NCBI GenBank assembly: GCA_963842955.1
Contig: CAWJIJ010000009.1
Coordinates: 682,001 to 746,000 of the forward strand
DNA: 64,000 nucleotides
Direction: 5' to 3'
From: JARFQW01 sp963842955
GTDB lineage: Bacteria; Pseudomonadota; Gammaproteobacteria; Steroidobacterales; XN24
Shown: in pieces, positions 9,500 to 17,375 of the stretch
Layout of the letters: each line of letters starts with the position of its first letter
How positions within the stretch are numbered: the first letter of the stretch is position 1
Notes under the pieces: generated by a model
Database searches by the model: none
Told to the model about the DNA's origin: nothing
The model's input: the letters and a program-made list of their open reading frames with translations, nothing else
Program-made: the position numbers and the translations under genes

Positions 9500-10123
9500 C
9501 TAGCAGGCCTCGTGATGCGGGGCGATGAGTTCATCAATGGCGGCAATGTCGTCAACCAGGCGGCCCGCTGTCAAGGCCAGGCGCTGCAGGCCGCAGACGC
9601 TCACCGCGTCGGAAATGGCTCCGTCCAGCGCCATGGTCACGGCCTCCGAGAGCGGCAGTCGTTTCAACTCCAGGTCCTCGGTCTCTTCAGGGTCGGGCTC
9701 GCCCGCAACCAGGTCCATCGCCAGGTAGATATGGGCGATCTCATCGGTGATCGAGTTGGACATGTCCAGGGTGGCAATCCGGCCGATGCGCGCGGCCGTG
9801 AGGCCGGTCTCTTCCCTGAGTTCACGAAGGGCAGCGGCCACCAGGGCCTCCCCAAGGGGCGCACCGCCCTTCGGGATCTCCCATGACCATTTGTCCAGCG
9901 TGTAGCGCTCCTGGCCGACCAGCCACGTGTACCCGTCCGTATCCACCGGGATGATGCCGACGGCCCGATTGAGGAACCTGACGTGGCCGTAGTCATTCTG
10001 GCCGCCGCCGGGGTTCGTCACCCGATCCTCGAATACCTCGAACCAGGGGTTGCCGAAAACCCGGCGGCGCTCGTGGCGCTGCCAGCCCCGGCGATCGCGT
10101 GCGCGCTGGGGGTGCTTCGTCAC
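9500..10123 (-). CDS. NUDIX hydrolase, ADP-ribose pyrophosphatase-like
   Basis: A 207-residue NUDIX hydrolase expected to cleave a nucleoside diphosphate linked to a moiety such as ADP-ribose or an ADP-sugar, with Mg2+. The NUDIX box is complete: G-x5-E-x7-REL-REE-TGL, beginning GGAPLGE. The preceding WSWEIPKGG, the N-terminal NPWFEVFED and the residues following the box fit the ADP-ribose pyrophosphatase (YSA1/NudF-like) branch. The start is GTG, ten bases after the RRM-like gene, and its stop abuts the CBS gene. Substrate is unproven. Confidence 0.88.
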   Translation of the reverse strand: MTKHPQRARDRRGWQRHERRRVFGNPWFEVFEDRVTNPGGGQNDYGHVRFLNRAVGIIPVDTDGYTWLVGQERYTLDKWSWEIPKGGAPLGEALVAAALRELREETGLTAARIGRIATLDMSNSITDEIAHIYLAMDLVAGEPDPEETEDLELKRLPLSEAVTMALDGAISDAVSVCGLQRLALTAGRLVDDIAAIDELIAPHHEAC

Positions 10124-10133
10124 GAAACGGGGC

Positions 10134-10379
10134 TCAGTACAACATGGACCGGACGCGGAGGGGCTTGCCGTCCACGATCATCCCGTCGAACCGTTCTTCC
10201 AGCTGGCTGAGTACTGCCGGGTCGGCGATCACGTCGGCGATGACCTGGACGCCGTGAAGCTCCATGTTGTCGCGGTTCACGGTCACTTTCACTACATCGA
10301 GCCGGTTCTTTAGCAGTTCGAGGATCTCCTCGTCGGTAATGTCGTCCCGAAATCCCTGAATCATCAAGGTGTGGGCCAT
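10134..10379 (-). CDS. Small protein with RRM-like pattern, function unknown
   Basis: An 81-residue protein that starts at ATG 10379 behind a clear GGAGG. I do not recognise it as a named family. Its order of elements resembles an RNA-recognition motif: strand HTLMIQGF (RNP2-like), helix DEEILELLKNRL, strand VVKVTVN, strand GVQVIADVI (RNP1 position, without its usual aromatics), helix VLSQLEERFDGM, then DGKPLRV as the last strand. The aromatic RNA-stacking residues are mostly missing, so it could instead be another ferredoxin-like alpha/beta fold. It sits between the lactate permease and NUDIX genes with short gaps. Confidence 0.7.
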   Translation of the reverse strand: MAHTLMIQGFRDDITDEEILELLKNRLDVVKVTVNRDNMELHGVQVIADVIADPAVLSQLEERFDGMIVDGKPLRVRSMLY

Positions 10380-10411
10380 GCAAGCCTCCAAGTTTCAGTG
10401 TGTATTTCTCA

Positions 10412-12001
10412 CTAATTCAATAGTAGCAGCGCGCCTGCGGCGGCCACGAGTCCGTAGACGATCATGGGGACCACGGTGCGCTTGAGGATGGCCCCTTCCT
10501 GGCCGGCGACGCCGAGGATCGAGCAGACCGCCACGATATTGTTGATACACACCATGTTGCCCATGGCCGCACCCACGCTCTGGAGGGCCAGCACGGTGGC
10601 GGGAGGCAGGCCGAGCTGGTCTGCGATGGACAGCTGAATGCCCCCGAAGGTGAGATTGGAAATCGTCGCCGATCCGGAAAAAAACGATCCGAGGGCCCCG
10701 AGCCAGGCGGCAAACCAGCGCCATTGTTCGCCTACGGCTCCCGCAAAGGTGGCGCCGATGATCTGCACCATGGATGAATCGCCGCCCACCATAAGCAGGC
10801 GCACCATGACGAGCGCGCCGAGCAGCGCCACGATGGGTAGCTTCATCCGGTCCCAGCTCTCCAGAGCAACGCGATGAATGGCGCCGCGGTCCATGCGAAA
10901 TACGAAAAAGCTCAGGCCGGAAATCAGGAAGAACGGAATCAGGGCGGGCACATACAGGGCCTTGTAGCTCCAGGCGGCTTCCGGACCCGCGACTCCGAAG
11001 ATCCCCTGGAGACTGACAACCAGCGCCGGACTAATGCTCAACTGGCCGAGCCCGCCCAGGGAGAACGCGAGAACGGGTTCGCCGGCATTGAGCAGCTGCT
11101 TGAGTCCGAGCTGGGGAATCCGCGTCACGATCAGCAACACCAGCGTGCCCCAGAGCGGGAAGGTGGCACGCACCAGCTGGCCCGCAGAGACATCGGAAGG
11201 GCGGGGCTCCGGGTCAGAGCCGCCGAGTCCGATCCCGGCCCGGGCCAGCGCCGCCGTCGCAGCGAGGCCTATGGCGCCCCCCACGAGAGCGGGGAACTCG
11301 TAGTTGACCGCGGCTATGGCCAGCTGTGGAAGCACGCAGGCATAGACCGAGAGAAGAACGAATACCAGAGACTGCCGGATCTCCGACCACGAGAAGATAA
11401 AGCGCAGGGCCATCACCGGGATCACCGCGGCAGCCAGCGCGTGCAGCAGGGCCGCATTGAAGCCTGTCTGGAGCAGGGTGGCATCGTCCAGTCCCAGGGG
11501 ACCGAACCCGAACCAGGTGGGGGTGCCCACGGCGCCGAAGGACACCGGGACGCTGTTCATGACGAGGGCGACCAGCGCCACGCGAAGGGGAGGGAATCCC
11601 AGTCCGACCAGGATCGGGGCCGCCAGGGCGGCTGGCGTGCCGAAGCCGCTGGCCCCCTCGATCAGGAAGGCGAACGCCCAGCCCACCAGCATGACCTGGG
11701 CGACGCGATTTCCGGTAACCCCGTTGAGCCAGGCCCGGACGGTGTCCATGGCGCCGGACAACTCCATGGTCTTGAACAGGAATATGGCGCCCCAGATGAT
11801 CGTGATCGGGGTCAGGGCCTCGAGCAGGCCCAGCAGGACGGTGGCATTGGCCAGGTTCGGATCGGCATCGAACCACACCAGCTTGACCACCCAGGCGACC
11901 AGCGCCACGATCGGGAGGGCGACGTGGGACGGCATGCCATTCGGCTTGGTGAGAAGCCCGATCAGGAGAACGATGGGAAAGACAGCGAATAGGAAATTCA
12001 T
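10412..12001 (-). CDS. L-lactate permease (LctP/LldP family)
   Basis: A 529-residue inner-membrane transporter with about 12-14 hydrophobic helices, expected to import lactate (or glycolate) with protons. Family hallmarks: the N-terminal repeat WGAIFLFKTMELSGAMDTVR, the conserved EGASGFGTPAALAAPIL, VPVSFGAVGTPTWFG, and near the C-terminus GSFFSGSATISNLTFG with MVCINNIVAVCSILG. The length is typical. It is the first gene of a four-gene minus-strand operon (permease, RRM-like, NUDIX, CBS). No lactate dehydrogenase gene is in the window. Confidence 0.92.
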   Translation of the reverse strand: MNFLFAVFPIVLLIGLLTKPNGMPSHVALPIVALVAWVVKLVWFDADPNLANATVLLGLLEALTPITIIWGAIFLFKTMELSGAMDTVRAWLNGVTGNRVAQVMLVGWAFAFLIEGASGFGTPAALAAPILVGLGFPPLRVALVALVMNSVPVSFGAVGTPTWFGFGPLGLDDATLLQTGFNAALLHALAAAVIPVMALRFIFSWSEIRQSLVFVLLSVYACVLPQLAIAAVNYEFPALVGGAIGLAATAALARAGIGLGGSDPEPRPSDVSAGQLVRATFPLWGTLVLLIVTRIPQLGLKQLLNAGEPVLAFSLGGLGQLSISPALVVSLQGIFGVAGPEAAWSYKALYVPALIPFFLISGLSFFVFRMDRGAIHRVALESWDRMKLPIVALLGALVMVRLLMVGGDSSMVQIIGATFAGAVGEQWRWFAAWLGALGSFFSGSATISNLTFGGIQLSIADQLGLPPATVLALQSVGAAMGNMVCINNIVAVCSILGVAGQEGAILKRTVVPMIVYGLVAAAGALLLLN

Positions 12002-12162
12002 CGGCGATCCACGGCGAGGGCCCCTGTCTATTGCCGGACGCGGCCGACCCCCGGGGAGTTTATCTGTTTATGGCGAAGCCGATGTGAGGAGTCGGCCCGC
12101 CGGAGCATTCGGCAGCCCTCGTTCCGCGACGGATTCCGGGGTCGCGCTATCGGTCAGAGGTC

Positions 12163-12192
12163 AAAAAAAACCGGGCCGCGAGGCGGCCCGGT
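12163..12192 (-). terminator. Rho-independent terminator of the Bax-inhibitor gene
   Basis: Read on the minus strand, a nine-pair GC stem (CCGGGCCGC / GCGGCCCGG) with a three-base loop is followed by eight T. It lies just past the stop of the Bax-inhibitor gene. Confidence 0.9.
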
Positions 12193-12217
12193 CTTGAGAC
12201 TGCAAAAGCCTTCCGAA

Positions 12218-12883
12218 TTACTCGTCGCCGAAGACCCCAAGCAGATGCAGGAGGCTGGTGAAGAGGTTATAGATACTCACATAGAGGGTCACCGTAGCCA
12301 TCAGGTAATTCGTCTCGCCCCCGTTAATGATCGCCGATGTCTGCCAGAGGATCAGGCCACTGGCCAGCAGGACGAACATGCCGGAAACCGCCACGCTCAG
12401 CATGGGCATGCTGAAAAAGAAGGCAACCAGGCCCAGGACGAATGCCGTCAGAATACCGATGAACAAGAAATTGCCGATGTGGCTGAAATCCTTACCACTA
12501 CGGATGGCAAACGCCGAGATCCCGAGGAAAGCGAGCCCGGTCGTGCCCAGGGCCGTCATAACGACCTGGCCGCCGTTGGGCAGGGCCTGCATGTAAAGGC
12601 TCAGGATGGGGCCCAGCGTAAAGCCCATGAAGCCCGTCAGGGCAAAGACCATCAGCACGCCGGTGCTGCTGTTGCGAGTGGCGTTCACGCCGAACAGCAA
12701 GCCGAAGTAGCCCACGAGGACCAGCAGCGGGTTAAGCGGCGGTACGTTCAGAGCCATGGCCGCTCCAGCCGCCAGGGCCGAAAACAGCAGCGTTGCCGAC
12801 AACAGCCGATAGGTATCCCTCAGGACCTTGTTGGTCGAAAGGGCCGACTGCTGAATTCCGGGAATCGCGCGGGTGCGTTCCAT
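12218..12883 (-). CDS. Bax inhibitor-1 / YccA family membrane protein
   Basis: A 221-residue integral membrane protein with seven hydrophobic helices, typical of the BI-1/YccA/TMBIM family. Conserved stretches include LRDTYRLLSATLLFSAL in the first helix, the SGKDFSHIGNFLFIGIL loop, and a C-terminal YVSIYNLFTSLLHLLG ending in acidic residues. E. coli YccA modulates FtsH proteolysis, and eukaryotic homologues leak calcium; the role here is inferred only from family. ATG 12883 was chosen over an upstream TTG because GGAGG sits ten bases before it. The gene is single and has its own terminator. Confidence 0.9.
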   Translation of the reverse strand: MERTRAIPGIQQSALSTNKVLRDTYRLLSATLLFSALAAGAAMALNVPPLNPLLVLVGYFGLLFGVNATRNSSTGVLMVFALTGFMGFTLGPILSLYMQALPNGGQVVMTALGTTGLAFLGISAFAIRSGKDFSHIGNFLFIGILTAFVLGLVAFFFSMPMLSVAVSGMFVLLASGLILWQTSAIINGGETNYLMATVTLYVSIYNLFTSLLHLLGVFGDE

Positions 12884-13016
12884 CAGGGTTTGACCTCCAG
12901 TCAAGTTTCCAAATCAGACGCCAATCTTACCTGACCGGGTTTTCCGGCCAAAGTTCCGAATTTCTTATCTTGTGATCGATGTGAGGGATTTCAAGGCCTT
13001 ACAACAAAGGAACAAC

Positions 13017-13043
13017 GCGGGTGTATTCAGTTAATATACCCGC
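13017..13043. promoter_or_regulatory. Inverted repeat between BI-1 and tRNA-Ser
   Basis: A ten-pair stem (GCGGGTGTAT / ATATACCCGC, one G-T pair) with a seven-base AT-rich loop, in the 310-base gap upstream of both the minus-strand BI-1 gene and the plus-strand tRNA locus. It has no T-tract, so an operator or cis hairpin is more likely than a terminator. Nothing else in the AT-rich part of this gap could be assigned. Confidence 0.35.
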
Positions 13044-13111
13044 CGACCGGATGCGTGGAGCGGATTATAAGGTTTCGCTGGACCCACGATTTTGGACGCG
13101 ATGGTCGTAAC

Positions 13112-13465
13112 GATTCGCCGGGAGCGAATCTGGACGCCGCAGGCGCCCGCAGGGCGAGCCCCTGGATGGGGCGAGTCTATCCCGACCGGACGGGACGGTG
13201 CGATGACGATTGACAGTGTGGAGAGGTGGCAGAGCGGTCGAATGCACCGGTCTTGAAAACCGGCATCGGGCCAGTTCTTGATAAGGGCCCGATCGAGGGT
13301 TCGACAGATTCGCCGGGAGCGAATCTGGACGCCGCAGGCGCCCGCAGGGCGAGCCCCTGGATGGGGCGAGTCTATCCCGACCGGACGGGACGGTGCGATG
13401 ACGATTGACAGTGTGGAGAGGTGGCAGAGCGGTCGAATGCACCGGTCTTGAAAACCGGCATCGGG
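13112..13465 (+). repeat. Tandem 195-base direct repeat with clustered hairpins
   Basis: Positions 13112-13270 recur at 13307-13465, exactly 195 bases on and identical as far as I can compare by eye. Each copy runs from a GATTCGC/GCGAATC hairpin through three more short GC stems (CGCCC/GGGCG, GCCCC/GGGGC, TCCCG/CGGGA) into the 5' two-thirds of tRNA-Ser. The first copy ends in a truncated tRNA and the second in the intact one. Confidence 0.9.
13220..13304 (+). pseudogene. Truncated tRNA-Ser(UGA) copy with enlarged variable arm
   Basis: The 5' acceptor strand, D arm and anticodon arm (loop CTTGAAA, anticodon TGA) match the intact tRNA-Ser downstream. The variable arm is 12 bases longer and can form an eight-pair stem (ATCGGGCC / GGCCCGAT). 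Homology stops in the T loop at GGTTCGA, so the 3' T stem, acceptor strand and CCA are missing. It cannot fold as a normal tRNA. Confidence 0.85.
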
Positions 13466-13505
13466 TAACTCCCGATCGAGGGTTCGAATCCCTCCCTCTC
13501 CGCCA
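13415..13505 (+). tRNA. tRNA-Ser(UGA)
   Basis: A 91-base cloverleaf: acceptor GGAGAGG/CCTCTCC, anticodon stem CCGGT/ACCGG with loop CTTGAAA (anticodon TGA), a long class II variable arm (ATCGGG...CCCGAT), T arm AGGG TTCGAAT CCCT, discriminator G and encoded CCA. It is followed at once by a terminator. Confidence 0.97.
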
Positions 13506-13514
13506 AAAAAAGCA

Positions 13515-13540
13515 AAAGGCCCCCGCGAGGGGCCTTTTTA
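13515..13540 (+). terminator. Terminator of tRNA-Ser, probably bidirectional
   Basis: Stem AAAAGGCCCC / GGGGCCTTTTT around a CGCG-type loop, ten bases after the tRNA CCA. A-tract and T-tract flank it, so it may also stop the convergent minus-strand gene. Confidence 0.88.
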
Positions 13541-13541
13541 T

Positions 13542-13895
13542 CTAACGGCGTAGGGAAAGCGAAGCGGCCACCGGCCGTGAGCGGCCGCCTTGAGGGGTGA
13601 GCCCCGCAGCGGCGAGTAGTCCCTCGCTCTTACCCGGAGGCCTTAGGAAATTTCTCGCAGAAGCTTTGAGAACGAGTTTCAGCTTTGCCGTATGTGCGGC
13701 ATCGCCGCGAGCCTCCGCCGCCTCGATGTCGTCGATGATCATCTTGCGAATCCGGGGCTGCCCATCGGGTGTATGCACCAGGTAATCGCCCAACTCCAGT
13801 GCAACGATTGCATGCAGGCGCTCATGCTCGGAAATCGCGTCCACCTCTTCCTGAGTCAAGTCCGTCATGCCCAAGCAGTCTTCGTAAGTCAGCAT
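13542..13895 (-). CDS. Conserved small hypothetical protein
   Basis: A 117-residue soluble protein beginning MLTYEDCLGMTDLTQEE. The first ~75 residues (through EHERLHAIVALELGDYLVHT and RKMIIDDIEAAEARGD) resemble small uncharacterised proteobacterial proteins with the same opening, from memory and not by search. The last ~40 residues look unconserved and repeat-like, as if the original 3' end was replaced. It converges on the tRNA-Ser terminator. Function is unknown. The 300 bases beyond its start hold an IS-end-like repeat and no gene I can support. Confidence 0.65.
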   Translation of the reverse strand: MLTYEDCLGMTDLTQEEVDAISEHERLHAIVALELGDYLVHTPDGQPRIRKMIIDDIEAAEARGDAAHTAKLKLVLKASARNFLRPPGKSEGLLAAAGLTPQGGRSRPVAASLSLRR

Positions 13896-13988
13896 CACCC
13901 ACCTCTCTTGGTGATCCTATATTGACTTTAGACCATGGGGTGGAGTCTGTATGAGAGGGCGGCCGATTTTTTGGCGAATCAGGGAGTG

Positions 13989-14040
13989 CCGGGTGAGGTG
14001 GTCCTGGTTTCCCGGACACGCTATAAAGCCACTAGAGTGG
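13989..14040 (+). repeat. IS-end-like repeat, copy A
   Basis: This 52-base stretch, centred on GGTTTCCCGGACA and ending GAGTGG, matches 17213-17264 at 41 of 52 positions in a hand alignment without gaps. It is followed by GATGAGGAGG and ATGGCGAAG, which look like the ribosome-binding site and first codons of an IS3-type orfA before the similarity ends. I read it as a left-end remnant of an insertion sequence. No transposase remains. Confidence 0.5.
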
Positions 14041-14193
14041 TGATGAGGAGGCGTGTGATGGCGAAGCAATCTCCTCAAAAACATGAACCTAGAGACTGCT
14101 TCGCAGCGCCCGCCTATCCATTCCAAGCGTTTTCATACAGCCTTGATCAGGAGCGAACAGTCCAGCTCGCTCGTCGTCCAACGAGTCGGGCGT

Positions 14194-16947
14194 TCAGTTG
14201 TGGAACCTTCGTCGACAGGCCGCAAACCCAAGCAGAAACAGCAAACCTCCCAAGCCGAAACTACCACCACCACCACCACCGTCCGAACTGCTGGGTTCGG
14301 GCGGCGTTGATGGCGGCGGTGGGGCCGGCGTCGGCGGTGGGGTCGGCGTCGGCGGTGGGGTCGGCGTCGGCGGTGGGGTCGGCGTCGGTGGTGGGGTCGG
14401 CGTCGGTGGTGGCGTCGGCGCGGCATTGACGGTCAGGGTAGCGCTCGCGCCGCCAGCACTATCGGGTGCCTCGTTTGTGCTGAGCACACTGGTTGCGTTG
14501 GTACCGGTGTCGGTGGCAGTGATATCGACAGTGATCGTACAGCTACCCGCGCCCGGAACATCCCCGGCTGTGACATCGAAACTGGCGGCGCCAGCCACCC
14601 CGGTAGTCGAAACATTGACACAGGTGCCGCCGATCACGAGCGGGACTGGCATTGGTCATCCCGGCAGGATATGCATTGCTGAACCTGACTCCGGTCAGGC
14701 CTTCTGCATTCGGGTTGGTCAATGTGAACGTGATTGTCGAGGTGTCACCGCTTTCAATCGGATCTGTTCCGAATGCCTGCTCAATTTGTGGCGGCTGACT
14801 GTGCGAGCACAGCTTGAGGCTGTTTATCCAGGCGTCGATGACAGCAGTGCCGTCGGTGTCGACGGTTTGAGTGCCGAGCGGAGGCATGCGCCCATCGCCC
14901 AGCGTGTGCATTCGCAGTGACATGACAGAGCTTGCGGAGTCACCGGGCGTCAGTATCTTCGCGCCGGGAACGCCGAGGTTGCCACTTTCGGGTGCCAGAT
15001 TGCACGCTCCCATCTCATCAAAAACCGTCTGAAAGCGGAAGTCCATTGGGCCCTGCCCAGGACCGTTCGGCCGGTGACAACCAGCACAATTTGAATGCAA
15101 GTAACTCCTCGAGCGATCACCCAGCGTCGCGGACTGATCATCCACGTCGGTCAATGCTGGCAGATCTTCGGGCGCGCCACCGAGGGTGTTGGAGAACATC
15201 CCGATATGTTCGAGCGTTTCGAGTTGATTCGCCGTAGTGCCGGAGGGATACAGCAACGGGCCATTCAGTTGCGCGGTTTCGAGACCGAGCGACCGGCCGG
15301 CCGCCGCCGAGTGGCACTGCAGACACTGCGATCTCCCGGGGTAAGTCCAGTTCAGTTGCCCATCGATCTGCTTCGACAGTCCGTCGGGTGATACGAGGTC
15401 TGCATCCGTCAATGAGGCATTCCATTCATACGTGTATCCGGCCCAACCGCCATCGTCGTGCCGCACCATGAGTCGAGTTTCGAACGGGTTTCCGTTCCAC
15501 CGGAATTCCTTGATCAAGACCGTACCGGCCGGGTACTCCCAGTCACCGTCGGGCAAAACTTCGATTTGGGTCCCATCCGGAATCGCCATCCACCGCCGTT
15601 TGTCGGCCCCATCGGACCAGAGCTTCGCGTTGACATCGTAGGGAATAACGCCTGCTTCGACCTGACCGGGATCAGACGGGTCAAAGCAACCGGTCTCCGA
15701 CAACGTTGTTGGAAATGTATCGACTGGAGTGCCGCCGCTGTTGGCGGGAACCAACTTCATCGGGCGCGGTTCGTTGCCCGAGATGATAAGGAGTTCCCCG
15801 TCCGGCGACTCGGAGAAATCCCGAATAGACAACCCGGAATCCATCAGCTTCTCGACGACCGCGTCTTGTCCCGTTTTTTCAAGGGCGGAGATTTCACCAG
15901 TGCAACTGTCGGAAAAAATGTATTTGCCAACCAGGGACGGCAACAGCGTTCCCCGGTAGACGTGCCCGCCGATCACCGCGCATCCATTGTCGTGTGAATA
16001 TTCATAGACGGGATCAATCATGCCGGTTGCATCGCAGCCATCATCGCGGCAATGGGCCCCCTCCCGGATGGGCCACCCGTAATTGCCGCCCTTGGTTATA
16101 AATTGACCTCCTCCCAGTTGGCGGCACCCACGTCACCGGCCCATATATCGCCATTGCCGCCGCTGTCTTGCGTAACTCGCCATGGATTGCGAAACCCCAG
16201 CGCGTAGACTTCTGGCGCGCCGCCGCCGTTAGCGTAGGGATTGTCCGGGGGGATGCCATACGGCACCCCTGAATCGACGTCGATTCGCAGAATTTTTCCG
16301 TACCAGGAAAACGTATCCTGCACGTCGCCCGCCTTCACGTTGTCGCCAAGGCTGATGTACAGGTATCCGTCCTTACCGAAGAAAATCGAGCCAATCCCGT
16401 GGAACTCACTGGTCTGAGACAGGGACAGCACTATCTCCCCGTCTGGCGAGAACGATTCACCACCATCCACGCTCGTGAAACGGGCGACGTAGGCCTTCCG
16501 GTCGGGGCCCGGCACGGTGTACGCGACGTATAGCTCTCCGTTGTTCGAAAAATCCGGATGAAAGGCCATGTCCATCAGGCCGGACTGACCCTCCGGACTC
16601 GTTCCGGCGAAAAGTGGACGAAGATCCAGAGCTGTCGTCCTCTGGGAAGTGGAGGCATCATTCGGAAATCGATAGATACGCCCCTGCCTGCGCATTGCGA
16701 AAAGGTGCGCCGGATCATTTGCCGGAAATTCGATCGTCAGCGAGCCACCGATGGTTACGTTCGGAAAAGCCGGCTCCAGCGCGACTTCTCCGGGCTCGGG
16801 GCGAGGCGGAGCCGTACAGGAGAGATTTGACGGTCGCGAGTCGATACCTGGCTCTGCAAAGACATTCATCGCCGGCAGCAAAAGGGCCGCGAATACGGGT
16901 GCGCGAACAAGCAGCCGCTTCGAGGGCTTGCTCGCCAAGCGCTTCAT
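14194..16947 (-). CDS. PQQ glucose/sorbosone-dehydrogenase-like, di-haem cytochrome c, GlyGly-CTERM protein (two frameshifts)
   Basis: Reads as one exported protein of about 917 residues in three frames. The N-terminal Sec signal (MKRLASKPSKRLLVRAPVFA) leads into a glucose/sorbosone dehydrogenase beta-propeller with GLMDMAFHPDFSNNG, YLYISLGDN and VYALGFRNPWRV. Next comes a region like HNE_0200-type proteins with two haem c sites, CLQCH (near 15320) and CAGCH (near 15080), then a DUF11-like beta domain, a Pro/Thr linker and a GlyGly-CTERM tail (GGGSFGLGGLLFLL, CRRR). One base seems missing near 16098 (frame ends ...WEEVNL, resumes ITKGGNYGWP) and one extra near 14640, so the original frame is restored. 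Start ATG 16947; ATG 16971 is possible. A surface-exposed redox enzyme is inferred. Confidence 0.75.
14321..14418. repeat. 18-base tandem repeat inside the linker
   Basis: About five near-identical copies of an 18-base unit (GGGGTCGGCGTCGGCGGT), encoding on the minus strand the TPPPTP linker ahead of the GlyGly-CTERM tail. Unit length is a multiple of three, so copy-number change keeps frame. Confidence 0.88.
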
Positions 16948-17212
16948 CACTTCTGTTCGGCAGGCCAACATATTGGTTAGCAGCGCATGAATCGCGCCAA
17001 ACAATGCTGAACAATTTTCACGGCTCGGTGCTCCATTAATCGCACGAATCTCACGTCCCCCGGCTTCTGTGTCCACCTGTTCAGACTCGTTCAGCCTGTT
17101 TCTCGAACATCACTGGGTCCGAACCCGTCCAGCGGAGAGCGCCGGCGTCTCGGATATGTAAGGAATGATGGTAGTCGAAGACCCAGGCGCGCGCCTGATA
17201 GAATAAGGAGGG

Positions 17213-17264
17213 CCGGTTGACGTGGTTCCGGTTTCCCGGACATGCCAGCAAGCCCTTGGAGTGG
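17213..17264 (+). repeat. IS-end-like repeat, copy B
   Basis: This is the second copy of the 52-base element at 13989-14040, in the same orientation, at the other side of the dehydrogenase/cytochrome gene. The rest of the 430-base gap (16948-17375) contains no gene I can support. Confidence 0.5.
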
Positions 17265-17375
17265 CTATTCGGAACCCCACGTCTAGACTTTGGATAGATA
17301 CTTCGGCAAAGCCGCCGACGCGGGACGGCAACCACACGTGGCGGCATATGCGCGGTTGGCCGGCGGGGAAAATTC

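Noticed and set aside
12194..12934. Plus-strand frame across the Bax-inhibitor gene
   Set aside because: Fully antisense to a clear seven-helix gene and begins inside its terminator.
13112..13465. CRISPR array
   Set aside because: Only two long copies, no short regular spacers and no cas genes.
13220..13505. Integrative element att sites at tRNA-Ser
   Set aside because: The duplicated part is the 5' rather than the 3' portion of the tRNA, the interval is only 195 bases, and no integrase is present.
14133..14426. Arg/His repeat protein over the 18-base repeats
   Set aside because: It is the out-of-frame reading of the Pro/Thr stalk repeats; no start context and no family.
14198..14920. Gly/Val-rich plus-strand frame
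   Set aside because: Antisense reading of the same repeats and of the DUF11-like domain.
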